Assembly: GCA_963757945.1 (NCBI GenBank)
Contig: CAVWTN010000001.1
Location: 682,001-746,000, forward strand
From: CAVWTN01 sp963757945
GTDB lineage: Bacteria > Vulcanimicrobiota > Vulcanimicrobiia > Vulcanimicrobiales > Vulcanimicrobiaceae
DNA: 64,000 nucleotides
Direction of reading: 5' to 3'
The position numbers were made by a program, and so were the translations under genes. Below the pieces are notes generated by a model. That model was given only the letters and a program-made list of their open reading frames with translations, did no database searches and was not told the DNA's origin. Below are positions 60,138-64,000 of this stretch, piece by piece (within the stretch, counting starts at the first letter, position 1; the number at the start of each line of letters is the position of its first letter).

Positions 60138-61571
60138 ATGGGCTGTAGAGCCGTCGATCCATCCCTGACCCCCCGCGACCAAGCGCATTTCCTCAACGAG
60201 AACATTCCCGCCGGCCTTTTCGGCGGCGTCGGCGTCGACGCAGAACGCGTCGCCTGGCGTCTCTCCCCCGAGCCCTTCCGGCTCTCGCACGCGACCCTCG
60301 CGGCGATCGAGCGGCTCGGGCCCGATCTCCTGCGATTCTCGCGCGTCCTCGCCTCGCTCTATCAGCGCAGCGTGCGCGGGACGGCACCGGCGTTCATCGC
60401 CGAGTACCTGGACCGCGGCAAGCCCGAGACGATCGTGCGGCTCGGGCGCCAGAACCGCTTCAAGAGCGACGTTCCCGGCGTGATCCGGCCCGACTTGATC
60501 CTGACGGAGGGCGGCTTCATCGCCGCGGAGCTCGACAGCATCCCGGGCGGCATGGGCTTCGTCGGCGCGATGGCGGAGGTCTACTGCCGGCTCGGCTTCG
60601 ATACGGTCGGCGACCGCGACGGCATCACGCAGGGCTTCGCCGCGTTGCTCGCATCCGTCGCCGGCAAGCCCGCTCCGACGACCGCGCTCGTCGTCTCCGA
60701 AGAATCGAAGGATTATTTCGCGGAATTGGACTGGCTCGCGCGTTCGCTGACGGCGGCGGGCCTGGGCGAAACGCACGCCTGCAAGCCCGATCAGATCATC
60801 TTCACCGAAGAAGCGCTGTTCGTGCGCCTCCCGGACGGGCGCGAAGAGAAGCTCGACGTGGTCTACCGCAACTTCGAGCTGTTCGATCTCCTCAACGTGC
60901 CCAAGGGGGATTTGATCCTGTATGCGGCGCGACACAATCGCGTCAAGATGACGCCGCCGCCGAAAGCGCACCTCGAAGAGAAGCTCGCGTTCGCGCTGCT
61001 GCATCATCCCGCACTCGCGACGGTGTGGCGGCGCGAACTCGGCGAGGCGTTCGACCATCTGTGCAAGGTCTTTCCGCAGACCTGGATCCTCGATCCGCGC
61101 CCGGTCCCGCCGCAGGCCGTCATTCCGGGCCTGACCGCCGCGGGCGAGCCGCTGCAGGATTGGATGCAACTCGAAACGCTCGGCAAGAGCGAGCGCGATT
61201 ACGTGGTCAAGCCGTCCGGCTTTTCCGAACTGGCCTGGGGCTCGCGCGGCGTGAAGGTCGCAAACGATCTCACCCGCGAGGAATGGCACGATGCGCTCGC
61301 GGGCGGGCTCGCCGCGTTCGAGCGCACGCCGTACGTGCTGCAACGCTTCCACAAAGGCAAACGCGTGCGCATGCCCTACTTCGATCGCGCGAAGGACGAG
61401 ATGGCGATGATGGACGGCCGCGTGCGGCTCTCGCCGTATTTTTTCGTGACGGGCGACAGCGTGCGCCTCGGCGGCATCCTCGCGACCGTCGCTCCCGCGG
61501 ACAAGCGTTTGATCCATGGGATGTCGGATGCGATCATGGCGCCCTGCGCGCCGCACGAAAGCGGATACTAG
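60138..61571 (+). CDS. Uncharacterised protein, ATP-grasp-like
   Basis: A 477-residue protein of no family I can name. Blocks suggest an ATP-grasp-type ligase: FIAAELDSIPGGMGFVGAMA, LDVVYRNFELFDLLNVPKGD, KSERDYVVKPSGFSELAWGS and RGVKVANDL. The order (acidic D-S-I-P-G-G loop before the K-P-S-G lysine loop) differs from a canonical ATP-grasp, so a circular permutation is possible. It begins MGCRAVDPSLTPRDQAHFLN; no clear RBS. Next to a class V aminotransferase on the other strand. Confidence 0.55.
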   Translation: MGCRAVDPSLTPRDQAHFLNENIPAGLFGGVGVDAERVAWRLSPEPFRLSHATLAAIERLGPDLLRFSRVLASLYQRSVRGTAPAFIAEYLDRGKPETIVRLGRQNRFKSDVPGVIRPDLILTEGGFIAAELDSIPGGMGFVGAMAEVYCRLGFDTVGDRDGITQGFAALLASVAGKPAPTTALVVSEESKDYFAELDWLARSLTAAGLGETHACKPDQIIFTEEALFVRLPDGREEKLDVVYRNFELFDLLNVPKGDLILYAARHNRVKMTPPPKAHLEEKLAFALLHHPALATVWRRELGEAFDHLCKVFPQTWILDPRPVPPQAVIPGLTAAGEPLQDWMQLETLGKSERDYVVKPSGFSELAWGSRGVKVANDLTREEWHDALAGGLAAFERTPYVLQRFHKGKRVRMPYFDRAKDEMAMMDGRVRLSPYFFVTGDSVRLGGILATVAPADKRLIHGMSDAIMAPCAPHESGY

Positions 61572-62698
61572 CGGCCGAGCGCCTCGAGCAGCGCGTCGAT
61601 CTCCTCGAACGTGTTGTAGCCGTGCGGCGCGACGCGCACGCCGCTCGGGCGAAACGTCGTGACGATCTGCGCCGCGCCCAAGCGCCGCCCCGTCGCGACC
61701 GGATCGGCGCCGGGGAGCCGGAACGTCACGATACCGGAGGAGATGCCGGCGCCGCGCGGCGTCTCGAGCTCGGCGCCCGCGCGGTGCAATCCTTCGACGA
61801 GCCGATCGGTCAGCGCGAGCACGTGCGCCTCGATTCGCGGCAGCCCCGCCTCGGCCAGCACGGCCATCGAGCGATCGAGCGAGAGGATCCCGATGAAGTT
61901 CTGCGTGCCGCCCTCGAAGCGCGAGGCGTTCGGCGCGAGCGGCTGATCGTAATCCAGGAAATCCCAGATGTCCGCGACGTCCTTCCAGCCGCGCCAGCGA
62001 ACCGTCAGGCGCTCCTGCAGTTCGCGCGCAACGTAGAGGAAGCTCACGCCCTGGAGCGCCATCAGCCACTTCGCGCCGCCGGCATAGAGCGCGTCGATGC
62101 CGCACGCGCGAACGTCGAGGCCGAACGCGCCGAGCGCCTGAATCGCGTCGACGCAGAACCAGGCGCCGCGCGCGTGCGCGATCTCGGCGAGCGCCGCGAG
62201 ATCGTGCCGGTATCCGTCCGCGAAACTGACCCACGAAACCGCGACCACGCGCGTGCGCGCCGACATCGCCGCCTGCAGCACGTCAGGCGTCAGGCGCACG
62301 CGCGGCGCATCGATGAAACGGATAACGACGCCGTATTCGCGCAGCGCGAGCCAGGGCAGGGCGTTTGCGCCGAACTCGTTCGCGCACAGCACGATCTCAT
62401 CGCCCGGCGACCATTCCAGGCCGCGCGCGACGACGTTCGCGCCGTCGCCGGTGTTGCGCAAGAACGCGATCTCGTCGGCGCGCGCGCCGACGAATCGCCC
62501 GATGCGTTCGCGAAATTCCGCTAGGTGCGATTCGACCGATAAAATCCCAAGGACGCCCCTGCGGGCATGCTCTCCGATGAAATCGACGAGCGCGTCGCGG
62601 GTCGCGTTCGGCAGCACGCCGACGGCCGCGTGATTGAGGTAAACGAGCCCCGGCTCGAGCGAAAACGCCGAGCGAGGAAGCGGGGCCGAGAGGGTCAT
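61568..62698 (-). CDS. Class V aminotransferase (cysteine desulfurase-like fold)
   Basis: A 376-residue PLP enzyme: GLVYLNHAAVGVLPNATRDA, EIAFLRNTGDGANVVARGLE, WFCVDAIQALGAFGLDVRAC, Schiff-base Lys in LYAGGAKWLMALQG, RFEGGTQNFIGILSLDRSMA. No desulfurase Cys loop is obvious, so it is more likely an aminotransferase/epimerase-like member. ATG 62698 overlaps the phoU stop (ATGA). Confidence 0.87.
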   Translation of the reverse strand: MTLSAPLPRSAFSLEPGLVYLNHAAVGVLPNATRDALVDFIGEHARRGVLGILSVESHLAEFRERIGRFVGARADEIAFLRNTGDGANVVARGLEWSPGDEIVLCANEFGANALPWLALREYGVVIRFIDAPRVRLTPDVLQAAMSARTRVVAVSWVSFADGYRHDLAALAEIAHARGAWFCVDAIQALGAFGLDVRACGIDALYAGGAKWLMALQGVSFLYVARELQERLTVRWRGWKDVADIWDFLDYDQPLAPNASRFEGGTQNFIGILSLDRSMAVLAEAGLPRIEAHVLALTDRLVEGLHRAGAELETPRGAGISSGIVTFRLPGADPVATGRRLGAAQIVTTFRPSGVRVAPHGYNTFEEIDALLEALGR

Positions 62699-63330
62699 GC
62701 GGCCCCGAGCATCTCCTTCGTGTGCCAGGCGATGTTCTGCGCCCGGTCGCCGACGCGCTCGAGCGCGGCCAGGACGAAGAGCATGATCGTGCCCGCGCGC
62801 ACGAGCCCGGCGTCTTCCTGCATCTCCTCCTGCAGCGCCTCGATGCCGCGATTGTAGAGCTTGTCGACTTCGTCGTCCTGATCGATCACGCTCGTCGCGA
62901 TCTCCGAATCGCGCTCGGTGTAGGCGCGCATCGTCTCGGAGAGCATCGAAACGGCCTCGGCCGCGATGCGCCCGATCTCGACGGAGGCCGGCCGCAGCGG
63001 CACGTCGGCGAGCTTGATCGCGTTCTTGGCGATGTCGACGGCGTAGTCGCCGACGCGCTCCAGGTCGACCACGATTTCGAGCATCGCGGCGACTTGGCGC
63101 AACTCGCCCGCCACGGGCTGCTGGCGCCAGATCAGCTCGATGCAGGCGGCTTCGATCTTCCTCCGCAGGTCGTCGATGCCGTCGTCGCCGGCGATCACGC
63201 GGCCGGCGAGCGAGGTGTCGCGACTGTCGAGCGCCGCGACCGCGAAGTGGATCGCGTCCGCCGCGAGCGCGCCCATCCGCACGACATCCAGCCGTGAAGA
63301 CTCCAGCGCCTCATGGTACGCAGTGCGCAT
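62695..63330 (-). CDS. phoU: PhoU-like phosphate regulator
   Basis: A 211-residue PhoU: two repeats of three helices; MLEIVVDLERVGDYAVDIAK and MLFVLAALERVGDRAQNIAW are the two metal-binding D/E-x-x-x-D signatures. Regulates phosphate uptake via the Pst transporter, but no pst genes lie here. Start ATG 63330. A TATACT -10 lies at 63394-63399. Confidence 0.9.
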   Translation of the reverse strand: MRTAYHEALESSRLDVVRMGALAADAIHFAVAALDSRDTSLAGRVIAGDDGIDDLRRKIEAACIELIWRQQPVAGELRQVAAMLEIVVDLERVGDYAVDIAKNAIKLADVPLRPASVEIGRIAAEAVSMLSETMRAYTERDSEIATSVIDQDDEVDKLYNRGIEALQEEMQEDAGLVRAGTIMLFVLAALERVGDRAQNIAWHTKEMLGAA

Positions 63331-63393
63331 CTCGCGATTTCCCCTTTTCCAAACTCAGATTGCGCGCCCGGCCCGACCGCGCTCGTTGCGTGC

Positions 63394-63399
63394 AGTATA
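63394..63399 (-). promoter_or_regulatory. -10 box of the phoU-aminotransferase operon
   Basis: Minus strand TATACT (63399-63394), about 64 nt upstream of ATG 63330. No convincing -35. Confidence 0.4.
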
Positions 63400-63458
63400 C
63401 CACACGCGAGGGTCTGCTGTGCTTGCCTCGAAAGGCGGTGCCGTCGAAGGAGGACCCG

Positions 63459-64000
63459 ATGAACCAAACCGCAGCGCAGTACGAGACGATCCTGGTCGAG
63501 CGCGACGGCCCCATCGCGATCGTCACCCTGAATCGCCCGAGCGTGCTCAACGCCCTTAATCTCTTAATGCTAAGCGAACTGCGCGGCGCGTTCGCCGCGC
63601 TCGACGCGGACGCCGAGGTGCGCGCGATCGTTTTGACGGGCGCCGGAGCAAAAGCGTTCGCCGCCGGTGCCGACATCAGCGAATTGAACGCGCTGCCGAA
63701 CGCCGTCGCCGGCGCGCAGCAAGCGCGCGTCGGACAGGGCCTGACGCTCGCGCTCGAGCGCTCGCAGAAACCCGTGATCGCGGCCGTCAACGGCTTCGCG
63801 CTCGGAGGCGGTTGCGAGCTCGCCTTGGCAGCCGATATCCGCATCGCCGGCGCCAACGCGAAGTTCGGCCAGCCCGAAGTGAACCTGGGCTTGATCCCGG
63901 GCTACGGCGGGACCCAACGCACCGCGCGCCTGCTCGGCCGCGGCCTCGCATCGTATCTGTGCTTGACGGGCGAGCTGATCGGCGCGGAGGAAGCGCTGCG
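63459..64000 (+). CDS. Enoyl-CoA hydratase/isomerase, 3' end outside window
   Basis: The first 180 codons: ILVERDGPIAIVTLNRPSVL, GAGAKAFAAGADISELNALP, oxyanion loop NGFALGGGCELALAADIRIA, then GQPEVNLGLIPGYGGTQRTA, with both catalytic Glu positions (GGGCELAL and GQPEVNLGL) present. It hydrates trans-2-enoyl-CoA in fatty-acid or related catabolism. GAAGGAGG 6 nt before ATG 63459 is an excellent RBS. Cut by the right edge. Confidence 0.95.
   Translation, partial: MNQTAAQYETILVERDGPIAIVTLNRPSVLNALNLLMLSELRGAFAALDADAEVRAIVLTGAGAKAFAAGADISELNALPNAVAGAQQARVGQGLTLALERSQKPVIAAVNGFALGGGCELALAADIRIAGANAKFGQPEVNLGLIPGYGGTQRTARLLGRGLASYLCLTGELIGAEEAL

Noticed and set aside
60051..62234. A 727-codon minus-strand open frame
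   Set aside because: Antisense to the ATP-grasp-like gene and out of frame in the aminotransferase gene; composition is that of a shadow.

Overview
This is a 64 kb stretch of a high-GC bacterial chromosome. The core-gene order rpsB-tsf-pyrH-frr-(small ORF)-cdsA-dxr-rseP-ispG is bacterial. MacAB-type efflux genes, an RseP protease and lipoproteins suggest a double-membrane organism, and many genes start with GTG or TTG and overlap the upstream stop by 4 nt. The mixture (fliW-csrA, an Amj-type flippase, an ADP-forming acyl-CoA synthetase fused to an acetyltransferase, many secreted proteins of unknown family) would suit a little-cultured phylum such as Eremiobacterota/Vulcanimicrobiota, but that placement is only a guess. 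No rRNA, tRNA or CRISPR array was seen.

Positions 1-7,350 are an accessory, decaying island. It holds the end of an IS66 element, a small secreted-protein gene with its own promoter and terminator, two tandem perfect hairpins, a frameshifted IS1380-type transposase, several gene fragments, and an intact IS3-type element that splits a coiled-coil/lytic transglycosylase gene. A possible oxidoreductase remnant follows.

Positions 7,350-32,570 are mostly metabolic and envelope genes. They include an aspartate:alanine antiporter with aspartate 4-decarboxylase, cinA with a siroheme-synthase-like gene, and an operon encoding a flavoprotein disulfide reductase, a nitrilase-type glutaminase and NAD synthetase. 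A membrane-glycan trio (a frameshifted PIG-V-like transferase, GtrA and an ArnT/PMT-like transferase) comes next. Then follow an envelope/protein-processing run (lipoprotein, Amj, M16 peptidase, secreted protein, proS), a cobalamin adenosyltransferase with two tandem secreted paralogues, a 2-hydroxyacid dehydrogenase and a cytochrome c.

Positions 32,570-45,000, all on the minus strand, carry a MacAB-like efflux operon and a long translation/isoprenoid/phospholipid cluster. In that cluster the usual uppS position between frr and cdsA is occupied by a 70-codon ORF. The csrA-fliW pair lies upstream.

Positions 45,000-64,000 carry an MsbA-like ABC exporter, photolyase, cytochrome c, a PsiE-like protein, queG with a LolA-like secreted protein and moaA, an ADP-forming acyl-CoA synthetase/GNAT fusion, a compact moaD-moaE-hydrolase-moeB molybdopterin operon, a HAD phosphatase, an unrecognised ATP-grasp-like protein, a class V aminotransferase with phoU, and the start of an enoyl-CoA hydratase cut by the window edge.
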